A stretch of 64,000 bases of DNA from Sphingomonas sp. CROZ-RG-20F-R02-07 (GTDB lineage: Bacteria > Pseudomonadota > Alphaproteobacteria > Sphingomonadales > Sphingomonadaceae), in contig NZ_JAKNQJ010000002.1 in NCBI RefSeq assembly GCF_022662335.1, positions 1-64,000 of the forward strand. Reading direction: 5' to 3'. The translations under genes were made by a program, and so were the position numbers. Every line of letters begins with the position of its first letter. Within the stretch, counting starts at the first letter, position 1. The notes beneath the pieces are model-generated. The model ran no database searches, was not told where the DNA came from, and was given only the letters and a program-made list of their open reading frames with translations. Shown piece after piece: positions 37,687 through 45,762 of the stretch.

Positions 37687-39489
37687 TCAGCGCGTGGCGG
37701 CGACCCAGGCGTCGATCTTGGCCTCCAGCACGGGCATCGGCAGCGATCCCGTGTCGAGCACCTGCGCGTGGAACGCGCGCGGATCGAACTTCGCGCCCAG
37801 CGCCGCCTTGGCCTTGTCCTTGGTGCGCTGGATCGTCAACTGGCCGATCTTGTAGGCCAGCGCCTGTCCCGGAATCGCGATGTAGCGCTCGACCTCCGCG
37901 GTGGCGTCGGTGCGCGCCATCGGCGAATTGGCGAGCATATAGTCGATCGCCTTGTCGCGGCTCCAGCCCTGCGCGTGGATGCCGGTATCGACCACCAGCC
38001 GCATCGCGCGCAGCATCTCGTCGTTGAGGCCGCCCATCCGCTGATAGGGATCGGTTTCCATTCCCAGATCGTGCCACAGCGATTCCGAATAGAGCGCCCA
38101 ACCCTCGACATAGGCGGTGTTGCCGCCGAAGCGCATGAAGGCGGGCAGCGCCACATTCTCCTGCGCCAGGCTGATCTGGAAATGATGGCCCGGCACCGCC
38201 TCGTGCAGGAACAGAGTCTCCATCTCCCACATGTAGCGCGAGGGCAGGTCGTAAGTGTTGTAGTAGAACACGCCTGGCCGCGATCCGTCGGGCGTGCCCT
38301 GCTGGTAGGATCCGCCGGCGTCGGTCTTTTCCTTGTACGCGGGCACCGGGCGGATCTCGAGCGGGGTCTTGGGCGTCAGCGAGAATTGCTCGGGAATGCG
38401 CTGATACACGCGCCGCCCGATCGCCTCATAGCCCGCGCGGAGCTGTTCGGCGGATTTGGGCGCAAAGCGCGGATCGGTGCGCAGGAAGGTGAAGAACTCG
38501 GGCAGCGTCCCCTTGAAGCCCACGGCGACGCGCTGCGCCTCCATCGCCTTGGTGATGCGCGCGACTTCGGACAGGCCGAGATCGTGGACATAGGTGGCGG
38601 TGAGCGGCAGCGTGGTGTTCTGTTCGATCAGATAGGCATAGAGCCGGTCGCCGCCCGGCATGCCCGACAGCCCCACGCTGTCGCGTGCGGCGGCGAGATA
38701 GGTGCCGCTGAGGAAATCGCGCATCCGCCGTTCGGCCGGGATCACCACGTCGCGGATCTGCGCGGCATAGGCGGCGCGCAGCCGCGTTTGATCGGCGGGG
38801 GTGATGGTGGCGGGAAAGCGCTTGAGCGGGGCGTAGAAGGTCGATCCCTCGACGCCTTGCGCGATCAGATTGTCGAACTGGCCGATCATGTTGCGCACGA
38901 CCAGCTTGGGCTGGACGATGCCCGCCTGCATGCCCTGGCGGAATCGGCCGATCGCCTCGTCGAGCAGCACCGCATATTGCGCGTTGCGCTTCAGGTTGTT
39001 CTCGTAATCGACCAGCGTCTTGAACGGCGCGGCGCCCTGGCCCGAAGCGAAATCGGGATAGAAGGTCTGGATGCCGTAGAAATGGTCCATCGGCCGCACG
39101 ACGGTGAGCGCGACGAGATCGGGCTGGAGCCCGCGCAGGCCGATCGCGGTCTGGTTCTTGAACACGTCATAGGCCACTTGGTCGACATGGCTGAGCCGGG
39201 CGCGGTCGATCCGCGACAGTGCGGCGAGATCGCTCTCCGCGGCAGCCTTTTCGGCGGCGATCGATGCGTCCGAGAAGAAATCGCCCAGCCGATCGGCATA
39301 GCGCAGGTCGCCGCGGCTGATCGCGCTCACCGGGTTGCGCTTCAGGCTGGCCTCGTCGCTGTCGTAGAACAGCCGCTTCAGCGTCGCATCCTCGGGCCCG
39401 TCGCCCGGCAGCGGCACGGGCGGCGGCAGCGCCTGCGCGAAGGCCGGGGCGGCAGTGGCGGCGAGCAGGGCGGCGATCAACAGGCGCAA
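37687..39489 (-). CDS. Exported DUF885 metallopeptidase-like protein
   Basis: A 600-aa DUF885 protein. The zinc motif HEAVPGHH (about residues 429-436) and a downstream EGWALYSE Glu give the HExxxH-type site of this family, which includes dipeptidyl carboxypeptidase-like and aminopeptidase-like enzymes. No ATG fits: the frame is open to 40047 but that part is antisense to a transglutaminase gene. I placed the start at TTG 39489 because it immediately precedes a good signal peptide (RLLIAALLAATAAPAFAQ) and has GAAGGG upstream. So the protein is probably periplasmic. Peptide substrate unknown. Confidence 0.82.
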   Translation of the reverse strand: MRLLIAALLAATAAPAFAQALPPPVPLPGDGPEDATLKRLFYDSDEASLKRNPVSAISRGDLRYADRLGDFFSDASIAAEKAAAESDLAALSRIDRARLSHVDQVAYDVFKNQTAIGLRGLQPDLVALTVVRPMDHFYGIQTFYPDFASGQGAAPFKTLVDYENNLKRNAQYAVLLDEAIGRFRQGMQAGIVQPKLVVRNMIGQFDNLIAQGVEGSTFYAPLKRFPATITPADQTRLRAAYAAQIRDVVIPAERRMRDFLSGTYLAAARDSVGLSGMPGGDRLYAYLIEQNTTLPLTATYVHDLGLSEVARITKAMEAQRVAVGFKGTLPEFFTFLRTDPRFAPKSAEQLRAGYEAIGRRVYQRIPEQFSLTPKTPLEIRPVPAYKEKTDAGGSYQQGTPDGSRPGVFYYNTYDLPSRYMWEMETLFLHEAVPGHHFQISLAQENVALPAFMRFGGNTAYVEGWALYSESLWHDLGMETDPYQRMGGLNDEMLRAMRLVVDTGIHAQGWSRDKAIDYMLANSPMARTDATAEVERYIAIPGQALAYKIGQLTIQRTKDKAKAALGAKFDPRAFHAQVLDTGSLPMPVLEAKIDAWVAATR

Positions 39490-39566
39490 GCGGCGTTTCC
39501 CTTCGAAGGATTCGCCGTCGTTATGATCGCGGGTGGGCGCTCCGCCAAGCGGTTTGAAGCGCCGCC

Positions 39567-40376
39567 CTATTCTTCTGCGACGCCGGTATGCACGTCGAAC
39601 TGCGTCAGCGTCGCCGGGCCGAAGGTGGTGGTCAGCGCGGTGTCGGTCGCGTCGCGGCCGCGCGCCATCAGGATGCGCCCGATCCGCGGCTTGTTGTGGC
39701 GCGCGTCGAACGTGTGCCAGGCGCCGCCCAGATACACGTCGAACCAGGCGGAAAAATCCATCGGACCGGGGATCGGCGCGATCCCGATATCGCCCAGATA
39801 GCCGGTGCAATAGCGCGCCGGGATGTTCATGCAGCGGCACAGGGTGATCGCCAGATGCGCGAAATCGCGGCACACGCCCTGCTGCTCCTGATGAGCGTCC
39901 CACGCCGTCTTGGTCGAGCGGGCGTGATGATAGCCGAACTCGATATGGTTGTGGGTGAATTCGACGATCGCCTGCACCCGCTCCCAGCCGGATTTCACAT
40001 GGCCGAACAGCCCCCAGGCGGTGTCGGACAGCCGGTCCGTCTCGCAATAGCGGCTGCCGAGCAGATAGATCAGCACGTCGTCGGGCAGGTCCTCCACCGC
40101 ATGCTGCACCGCATCGGGGCTCTGCAGATCGGGCTCGCCGCTGTCGTGGATGGTGAAGTCGCAGCTCAGCGTCAGGCCACCGACCGGCACGGTGACGCGC
40201 GTGCAGACATTCCCGAACGCATCGAGATAATCGTACATCGGCACATCGGGTGTCGCGACGATCCGCTGCAGCGTCCGCAGGTCCTTGTTGCGCGACGGAT
40301 GGATGCTGAGCATCGCCATCATCGGCGTGGGGCTCTCGGTGTCGAAGCGGATGTCGTAGCCGGCGCGGATCAGCAT
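39567..40376 (-). CDS. Transglutaminase-like protein, catalytic His missing
   Basis: 269 aa, cytoplasmic. The N-terminal beta domain is followed by a transglutaminase core with the Cys motif GVCRDFAHLA (C169) and AWHTFDARHN (D224). In the position of the usual catalytic His (HAW) it reads FSAWFDVY, with Ser209. Either it uses H221 or it is inactive; I recall relatives with the same Ser, so this may be a subfamily trait. It overlaps the preceding transglutaminase gene by 7 bp. Proteins like this often act with ATP-grasp/alpha-E systems such as the one at 56396-58870. Confidence 0.85.
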   Translation of the reverse strand: MLIRAGYDIRFDTESPTPMMAMLSIHPSRNKDLRTLQRIVATPDVPMYDYLDAFGNVCTRVTVPVGGLTLSCDFTIHDSGEPDLQSPDAVQHAVEDLPDDVLIYLLGSRYCETDRLSDTAWGLFGHVKSGWERVQAIVEFTHNHIEFGYHHARSTKTAWDAHQEQQGVCRDFAHLAITLCRCMNIPARYCTGYLGDIGIAPIPGPMDFSAWFDVYLGGAWHTFDARHNKPRIGRILMARGRDATDTALTTTFGPATLTQFDVHTGVAEE

Positions 40377-41290
40377 GTCGCGATACTCCTGGGGGTGGGG
40401 GCTGCGGATTGCAGCGCCGGCGGATCGACGGTGATGTCGACCGATATGGTCATGTCGAGGAAGCTGCCGGGAAAGCCGCTCCAGGTGCCCGAGATCGGCA
40501 CCGCCTGGTAAAGATCGCGCGCGATCGCGACGCGGATCAGCCCGCGGTTGCCGACGATCCCGTTGGTGGGATCGAATTCGACCCAGCCCGATCCGGGCAG
40601 ATACACGCGCACCCAGGCATGGGTATTGCCCCCGCCGGTGCGCTGCTCGCGGCGCGTGGGGCTGTAGACATAGCCGGAGACGAAGCGCGCGGCGAAGCCC
40701 AGCGCGCGGACCGCCTCGATCATCAGCATCGCATAGTCGCGGCAGGTGCCCTTGCGGCGCTCCAGCGTCTCGATCGGCGTCTGCGTGCCCTTTTCGGGGC
40801 GCGCGACATAGGTGAAGTCGCGGCGGATCGCCGCCGTCATCGCCGAGAGCATCTCGAGCGTATCGGTCTGCCCCGACGCGCTGACGAAGCGTCGCGCCCA
40901 GGCGTCGATCCGGCGCTGCGGATCGTGATGCTGGCGCTCGATCGAACGCAGCAGATCGGGCATTTCCTCGGACGAATAGGTGAAGGGATAGAGCCGGGCG
41001 TAATCCTCGATATCGACGTCCTGCACTTCGGCGGGGCGGTGATCGAGGCGGATGCGGCTGTCGAACACCAGCTCGGCGGCGGTGCGGTCGAACGTGGCGA
41101 TGGCCACCGAATTGCCGAACACGTCCTGCAGCCAGCGGATATCGGCGGGTTCTGGCGTGATCGCGAGCGTCGCGTCGACGAGATGCTGGTCATAGCTTTC
41201 GCGCGGGCGCACCATGATCCGGTGCTCGCCAAACGCCACCGGTTGGCGGTAAGTGTAGCGCGTGATGTGCGAAAGGGTGAGCAATGGCAT
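40370..41290 (-). CDS. Transglutaminase-like protein (COG1305)
   Basis: 306 aa with the N-terminal Bact_transglu_N domain (LSHITRYTYRQPV...) and a complete triad: C183 (GTCRDYAML), H224 (NTHAWVRVYLPG) and D240 (WVEFDPTNG). It is therefore likely an active thiol peptidase or amide-bond enzyme. The ATG at 41290 was chosen because it begins the conserved domain; the frame continues to 41374 but runs into the divergent gene. The start is only 13 bp from the proposed start of the divergent amidohydrolase, so their promoters must overlap coding DNA. Confidence 0.88.
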   Translation of the reverse strand: MPLLTLSHITRYTYRQPVAFGEHRIMVRPRESYDQHLVDATLAITPEPADIRWLQDVFGNSVAIATFDRTAAELVFDSRIRLDHRPAEVQDVDIEDYARLYPFTYSSEEMPDLLRSIERQHHDPQRRIDAWARRFVSASGQTDTLEMLSAMTAAIRRDFTYVARPEKGTQTPIETLERRKGTCRDYAMLMIEAVRALGFAARFVSGYVYSPTRREQRTGGGNTHAWVRVYLPGSGWVEFDPTNGIVGNRGLIRVAIARDLYQAVPISGTWSGFPGSFLDMTISVDITVDPPALQSAAPTPRSIATC

Positions 41291-41303
41291 CGGTACGTAC
41301 CCC

Positions 41304-42074
41304 GTGAGCGACGAACCGACCGACCGGCTGCTGGGGACCGATGATGCCGCGCCGGTCCAAACAATCAACCCCAAAGGGCGATCATCGTTCCTGCTGATCG
41401 GCGATCACGCCGGCAATGCGATCCCGCAGCGGCTCGGCACGCTGGGTTTGGAGCCCGCCGAGCGCGTGCGGCACATCGCGTGGGACATCGGCATCGCCAC
41501 GCTGGGCGCGTTGCTCGCCGAGACGCTCGACGCGGTGTTCGTGCGCCAGACCTATTCGCGGCTGGTGGTGGACTGCAACCGGCGGCACCAGGCGCCCGAT
41601 GCGATCGCGCCGGCGAGCGACGGCACGGTGGTGCCGGGCAATGCCGATCTGACCGAGGCCGATCGCGCCCGGCGCTTCGCCGAGATCCACGAACCCTATC
41701 AAGCGGCGATTGCCGCAGAGATCGCGCGCCGCGATGCGGCGGGGCAGGCGACGATCCTCGTCTCGCTGCACAGCTTCACGCCGGTGATGCGCGGCTTCGC
41801 GCGGCCCTGGGAGGTGGGGATCCTGCACGATGCGGGAAATACCGGCTTCTCGCACGCGATGCTGGCCGCCCTGCGCGCGGAGGGCGACCTGACAGTGGGC
41901 GACAACGAGCCATACCGGATGGACCTGATCGACTATACCATTCCCCGCCACGCCTATCCGGCGCTTCGCCCCTATGTGGAGATCGAGGTGCGGCAGGATC
42001 TGATCGGCGACGCGGCGGGCTGTGCCGCGTGGAGCGAGCGGCTGGCCCGCGTCCTGACGCGCGCGGCGGGGTAG
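41304..42074 (+). CDS. N-formylglutamate amidohydrolase family protein
   Basis: 256 aa with the FGase signatures SFLLIGDHAGNAIP, DIGIATLGALLAE, YSRLVVDCNR and SLHSFTPVMRG, then a late YVEIEVRQDLI. Family enzymes hydrolyse N-formylglutamate in histidine breakdown (HutG type), but no hut gene is near, and many such paralogues have no known substrate. Start uncertain: GTG at 41304 avoids overlap with the divergent gene; GTG at 41277 or GTG/ATG at 41262-41265 would overlap it. Its neighbours are amide-bond enzymes, so a role in that context is an inference. Confidence 0.8.
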   Translation: MSDEPTDRLLGTDDAAPVQTINPKGRSSFLLIGDHAGNAIPQRLGTLGLEPAERVRHIAWDIGIATLGALLAETLDAVFVRQTYSRLVVDCNRRHQAPDAIAPASDGTVVPGNADLTEADRARRFAEIHEPYQAAIAAEIARRDAAGQATILVSLHSFTPVMRGFARPWEVGILHDAGNTGFSHAMLAALRAEGDLTVGDNEPYRMDLIDYTIPRHAYPALRPYVEIEVRQDLIGDAAGCAAWSERLARVLTRAAG

Positions 42075-42092
42075 GGGGGCGTTTCCGACGAT

Positions 42093-42118
42093 CGTTCCCC
42101 GGCCTTCGCCGGGGAACG
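42093..42118. terminator. Perfect hairpin between convergent genes
   Basis: CGTTCCCCGGC and GCCGGGGAACG form a perfect 11-bp stem with a CTTC loop, in the 53 bp between the convergent amidohydrolase and thymidylate-kinase genes. It probably ends transcription both ways. The same stem type recurs widely in sphingomonad intergenic DNA as far as I recall, so it may also be a REP-like repeat. Confidence 0.65.
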
Positions 42119-42127
42119 AGACGGGGA

Positions 42128-42808
42128 TCAGGGCCCGCCCGCCACCTGCGCGCGATAGGCCGCGACGATCTCCGCGGCGATCGCGTCCGGCGTGCGCATC
42201 GCGCCGTCGGCCATGGTGGAGACGGTGGCCCAGGCGCCCAGCATCCCGGTCGCGCCGATCGCGGTATAGTTCGCCCGCACCCGCGCCTGGAGCGCATCGT
42301 CCGCCTCGTTCTCGTCCAGCCCGCGGTCGGTGTAGGAGCGCTGCTGTTTCTGAAGCACCTGCCGGCGCGCGCGATCGAGCGGGGTGTCCAGGAAGATCGA
42401 GAGATCGGGCGCGGGCAGCGCGAACTGCACCGTCTCCAGCGCAACGATCCACCGCATCAGCGCCGCCGCCTCGTCGGCGGGCACCTTGGATGCCTGATAG
42501 ACCATGTTGGATGCGATGTAGCGATCGAACACGATCACGTCGTTCTCCGCCGCCGCGCGCGCCAGGTGGTCGCGCGATTCGTAGCGGTCGAGCGCATAGA
42601 GCACCGCCGCCGCCTGGGGCGAGGCGGTGCGCGGCAGTCGGCCGGACAGCAGCTCGCCGAGCATGTGGCCGCCCATCGTTTCGGCATAGCGCGGGAACGA
42701 GATCACCGTCGCGCGCGTGCCGGCGGCGTTCAGCCGTGCGGCGACGGCGGCGGATGCGGTGGCCTTGCCGGCGCCGTCGGCGCCCTCGATCGCGAGAAGG
42801 AAGCTCAT
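42128..42808 (-). CDS. Thymidylate kinase-like protein with altered P-loop
   Basis: 226 aa, matching dTMP kinase: the nucleotide-binding start FLLAIEGADGAGKATAS, the FDRYIASNMVYQASK motif (DRY) and a LIF-like LSIFLDTPLDRA. The P-loop is odd: GK is followed by Ala (G-A-G-K-A-T) where Ser/Thr normally coordinates Mg-ATP; the next Thr is kept. It may be a paralogue with weaker or different activity, the main tmk being elsewhere (inference). The ATG at 42808 gives the standard N-terminus; 12 extra codons upstream look non-coding. Confidence 0.82.
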   Translation of the reverse strand: MSFLLAIEGADGAGKATASAAVAARLNAAGTRATVISFPRYAETMGGHMLGELLSGRLPRTASPQAAAVLYALDRYESRDHLARAAAENDVIVFDRYIASNMVYQASKVPADEAAALMRWIVALETVQFALPAPDLSIFLDTPLDRARRQVLQKQQRSYTDRGLDENEADDALQARVRANYTAIGATGMLGAWATVSTMADGAMRTPDAIAAEIVAAYRAQVAGGP

Positions 42809-42859
42809 GGCCAATGCCCTAGCGCAAAGTCGCGCGCGGAACACCGTGCGGCGTGGCGA

Positions 42860-43237
42860 TCAATCGCGCCGCCAGAGCTGCGTCTTGCAGAGGAAGCGCC
42901 CCATGAGGCAGCCCTTCACCCGGATCGTCTGCGGATCGGCGAGCGTGATGGTCGAATCGAAGCTGCGGCCCATGTCGGGCACGAACAGCGTGCCGCTCCA
43001 CACATTGTGCCCGCTCGGCTTGTAATCGCGCAGCAGCGCCACGCCGATCAGCGCCGCGCCGCTGCCGCGTTTCGCATCGGCCTCGGCGGCGGCCGAGGCG
43101 CGCACCACCCATCCGCAGGTGGCGGCGCCGCAGGGGCCGGTGCGCACGGCGACGCTGTTGCTGGGATTGTGCCACACCCCGTCGATAACCGGCGCGGGCG
43201 CGGGCAGGGCGGCTGCCATCAGCAGGGCTGCGATCAT
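42860..43237 (-). CDS. DUF2147 secreted protein
   Basis: 125 aa. Short signal peptide (MIAALLMAAALPAPAP), then the DUF2147 pattern: GVWHNPSNSVAVRTGPCG with a second CGWVVRA Cys, and a late GCLMGRFLCKTQLWRR. The four Cys probably form two disulfides in the periplasm. The family has no established function. It lies between the kinase-like gene and chorismate mutase, same strand, with gaps of about 50 and 104 bp. Confidence 0.8.
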   Translation of the reverse strand: MIAALLMAAALPAPAPVIDGVWHNPSNSVAVRTGPCGAATCGWVVRASAAAEADAKRGSGAALIGVALLRDYKPSGHNVWSGTLFVPDMGRSFDSTITLADPQTIRVKGCLMGRFLCKTQLWRRD

Positions 43238-43341
43238 CGGGGCTCTCGAACACAGGAGGGAACGCGCCGGCGCGCGTCGTCAGCCCGCCCGCCCTGCACG
43301 GACCGCGATGAACGCCGCGTGGACGGCGGATGACGAGCGCG

Positions 43342-43632
43342 TCACCCCTGCGCCTGCGCCTGGTGGCGCGCATGGTGGCGGATCACCTCGTCGATGATGA
43401 AGCGCAGGAACTTCTCGGAAAATTCGGGATCGAGCCGCGCTTCGGTGGCCAGCCGCCGGAGCCGCGCGATCTGGCGTTCCTCGCGGCCCGGATCGGCGGC
43501 GGGCAGGCCGGTCGTCGCCTTGTGCCGCCCCACCGCCTGCGTGACCTTGAACCGTTCGGCGAGCAGGCAGACGAGCGCGGCATCGATATTGTCGATGCTC
43601 TGGCGATAGCCGTCCAGGATCTCGTCGGGCAT
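43342..43632 (-). CDS. Chorismate mutase (AroQ type)
   Basis: 96 aa, all-helical AroQ fold: the first helix IDNIDAALVCLLAERFKVTQAVGRHK contains the catalytic-region Arg and Lys, and the middle RLRRLATEARLDPEFSEKFLRFIIDEVIRHH fits the family. It would rearrange chorismate to prephenate for Phe/Tyr synthesis. It is a stand-alone mutase with no fused prephenate dehydratase. Convergent with nothing; its start faces the polyprenyl synthase gene across 123 bp, which must hold both promoters. Confidence 0.85.
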   Translation of the reverse strand: MPDEILDGYRQSIDNIDAALVCLLAERFKVTQAVGRHKATTGLPAADPGREERQIARLRRLATEARLDPEFSEKFLRFIIDEVIRHHARHQAQAQG

Positions 43633-43755
43633 CGTCGGCAGCTCCCATCATGGTGATGCGCCGATGTTGCCGGGTTCGGCCGCCCCGGGCAAGCGCCGGT
43701 ACGAGGCCACAAGGCTTGCCTTGCGCCGCCCCAGCCGTCAGAGGCTCAGCGCATC

Positions 43756-44769
43756 ATGAGCGCCACGATCCACCGCCTCGACTCCCGCCAGCCGCCGTCG
43801 CTCGAGCCGATGGTGAAGCTGGTCGCCGGCGACATGAATCAGGTGAACGCGGTGATCCTGTCGCGGATGCAGTCGGACATTCCGCTGATCCCCGAACTGG
43901 CCGGCCACCTGATCGCGGGCGGCGGCAAGCGGATGCGGCCGATGCTGACGCTCGCGAGCGCGCAGGCGATCGGCTATACCGGCACGCGCCACCACCGGCT
44001 GGCGGCGGCGGTGGAGTTCATCCACACCGCCACGCTGCTGCACGACGACGTGGTCGACGGATCCGATCTGCGCCGCGGCAAGCGCACCGCCAACATCATC
44101 TGGGGCAATCCCGCGACCGTGCTGGTCGGCGATTTCCTGTTCTCGCGCGCGTTCGAGCTGATGGTGGACGACGGCAGCCTGAAGGTGCTGAAGATCCTGT
44201 CGAGCGCGTCGGCGATCATCGCGGAGGGCGAGGTGAACCAGCTCACCGCCGCGCGCCGCATCGATCTGGCCGAGGATCGCTATCTCGACATCATCGGTGC
44301 CAAGACCGCCGCGCTGTTCGCCGCCGCCTGCCGGATCGCCGCGGTGGTGGCCGAACGCCCCGAGAGCGAGGAGATCGCGCTCGACACCTATGGCCGCAAT
44401 CTGGGCATCGCGTTCCAGCTCGTGGACGATGCGATCGATTACGTCTCCGATGCGGGCACGATGGGCAAGGACAGCGGCGACGATTTCCGTGAGGGCAAGA
44501 TGACGCTGCCGGTGATCCTGGCGCATGCCCGCGGTTCGGCGGACGACCGGCGCTTCTGGAAGGACGCGGTCGAGGGGCGGCGTTCCACCGATGCCGATCT
44601 GGCGCATGCGGTCGGCCTGATCCGCGCGACTCGCGCGATCGACGACACCATCGCGCGGGCGCGCCATTACGGTCAGCGCGCGATCGACGCGATCGCCGGG
44701 CTCGCATCGGGCAAGGCCAAGGACGCAATGACCGAAGCCGTCGAATTCGCGGTCGCCCGCGCCTATTGA
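43756..44769 (+). CDS. ispB: Polyprenyl diphosphate synthase (ubiquinone side chain)
   Basis: 337 aa trans-prenyltransferase. First Asp-rich motif LLHDDVVDGSDLRRGKRTAN, second motif FQLVDDAIDYVSD, both complete, and the GGGKRMRPML substrate site. Such enzymes build the C40-C50 chain of ubiquinone; residues before the first motif fit a long-chain (octa/deca) enzyme, and alphaproteobacteria mostly make decaprenyl chains. Farnesyl or geranylgeranyl synthase is less likely. Start ATG 43756. A palindromic repeat follows. Confidence 0.9.
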   Translation: MSATIHRLDSRQPPSLEPMVKLVAGDMNQVNAVILSRMQSDIPLIPELAGHLIAGGGKRMRPMLTLASAQAIGYTGTRHHRLAAAVEFIHTATLLHDDVVDGSDLRRGKRTANIIWGNPATVLVGDFLFSRAFELMVDDGSLKVLKILSSASAIIAEGEVNQLTAARRIDLAEDRYLDIIGAKTAALFAAACRIAAVVAERPESEEIALDTYGRNLGIAFQLVDDAIDYVSDAGTMGKDSGDDFREGKMTLPVILAHARGSADDRRFWKDAVEGRRSTDADLAHAVGLIRATRAIDDTIARARHYGQRAIDAIAGLASGKAKDAMTEAVEFAVARAY

Positions 44770-44797
44770 TATCGAGTTCGATGACGATACCGCCACC

Positions 44798-44884
44798 CGT
44801 TCGCCCTGAGCTTGTCGAAGGGCCTGTCCGGAATGCGAAGGCCTATGCGGAGAGAAGGTGCTTCGACAAGCTCAGCACGAACGG
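44798..44884. repeat. REP-like palindromic element, copy 2
   Basis: Left arm 44798-44822 and right arm 44860-44884 carry the same CTGAGCTTGTCGAAG cores as copy 1, separated by 37 bp. It lies between the convergent ispB and extensin-family genes. Confidence 0.88.
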
Positions 44885-44917
44885 TAAGGGAACCGGGGCC
44901 ATCTGGCGTCGTCGATC

Positions 44918-45565
44918 CTAACGGCAGAAGCCCGCATGATCGTCCTCCAGATGGAGGTGGTTGCGGTGCGCGGCGTTGTAGTCGGGGCTCAGCACCGTGC
45001 CGAATCGTTTGCAGGCGGAGACATGGACCGTCTGGAGAAACCCGCGCACCTGCGGATCGGGTGAGTTCCAGTCGTTCAGGACCGTGATCCGGCGGCCGTC
45101 CTTCAGCACCACGCCGCCGAAATCCACCGCATTGGCGATCGCATGGCCCGAGCGGCGATCGGCATTGCGCACCGAGCCGACGACGTTGCGGCAGGCATAG
45201 CTGCCCATCCCCTCGACTCGCGCGATCTCGCTGCCGAGCATCTGATAGGCGGCGGGCGCCAGCGCGTTGCGCGTCCAGCTCGCGAACGCGCGCGCCTCGC
45301 CGCAGCGAAGCGCGGTGATGCCGGTGACGGGCACGCCGATGTCGATCAACTGCACCGCGCCGAACACGCCGCAGCCGGTGCCGTAATCATGATCGGGCAG
45401 GGTGCGGTAGGACACGCCCATGCGGGTGAGGTCCGCCTCGCACTGCGCGGTCTCGCGAATCGCGGGCCGCGCCGGCTGGCCACGCGTGGCGGCGGGATGC
45501 TCGACCCGGCCGCACCCCGCAACGAGGAGGGCGAGGAGCGCCCATCGCATGTCCGTTCGCGTCAT
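44918..45565 (-). CDS. Extensin-family lipoprotein (peptidase M15-like)
   Basis: 215 aa. Lipoprotein signal with lipobox LLVAGC (Cys at about residue 18). The extensin-like C-terminal domain follows, with conserved Cys, SGHAIANAVDFGGV and HRNHLHLED, a His/Asp arrangement like zinc D,D-peptidases of the M15 type. It may therefore act on peptidoglycan; that is inference. ATG at 45565 or 45550 (210 aa) both lead into the signal. The frame is open further but overlaps the serC leader. It converges on ispB. Confidence 0.82.
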   Translation of the reverse strand: MTRTDMRWALLALLVAGCGRVEHPAATRGQPARPAIRETAQCEADLTRMGVSYRTLPDHDYGTGCGVFGAVQLIDIGVPVTGITALRCGEARAFASWTRNALAPAAYQMLGSEIARVEGMGSYACRNVVGSVRNADRRSGHAIANAVDFGGVVLKDGRRITVLNDWNSPDPQVRGFLQTVHVSACKRFGTVLSPDYNAAHRNHLHLEDDHAGFCR

Positions 45566-45614
45566 GCGTGGCGAAGCATCGTTCTTCATGCGCATAGACG
45601 TAGAGAGAAGACCT

Positions 45615-45642
45615 GCCCGCCGACAAGCTCGGCACGGACGGG
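45615..45642. repeat. Single degenerate REP arm
   Basis: GCCCGCCGACAAGCTCGGCA... is a diverged single copy of the REP arm (CGACAAGCTC core) in the gap between the extensin-family gene and serC. No partner arm is seen. Confidence 0.5.
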
Positions 45643-45719
45643 AAAAGCCACCGCTCGTCCGTGTCCGGCCATTCTGCTTGCCACAATGCTCCTGCATCCC
45701 TAACGCCGTCGACGGGCCA

Positions 45720-45757
45720 CGCCGCCCCAACGCGGCGCGTGCTCTCTGTGAGGAGAG
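45720..45757 (+). promoter_or_regulatory. serC leader hairpins (serC-type RNA motif)
   Basis: Two stems precede serC: CGCCGC/GCGGCG (45720-45737, 6-nt loop) and CTCTC/GAGAG (45742-45757, 6-nt loop). The second stem covers the GAGGAG Shine-Dalgarno of serC. An RNA motif of this type upstream of serC is known in alphaproteobacteria and is thought to regulate translation. Assignment rests on position and stems, not on a covariance search. Confidence 0.5.
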
Positions 45758-45762
45758 AGACA

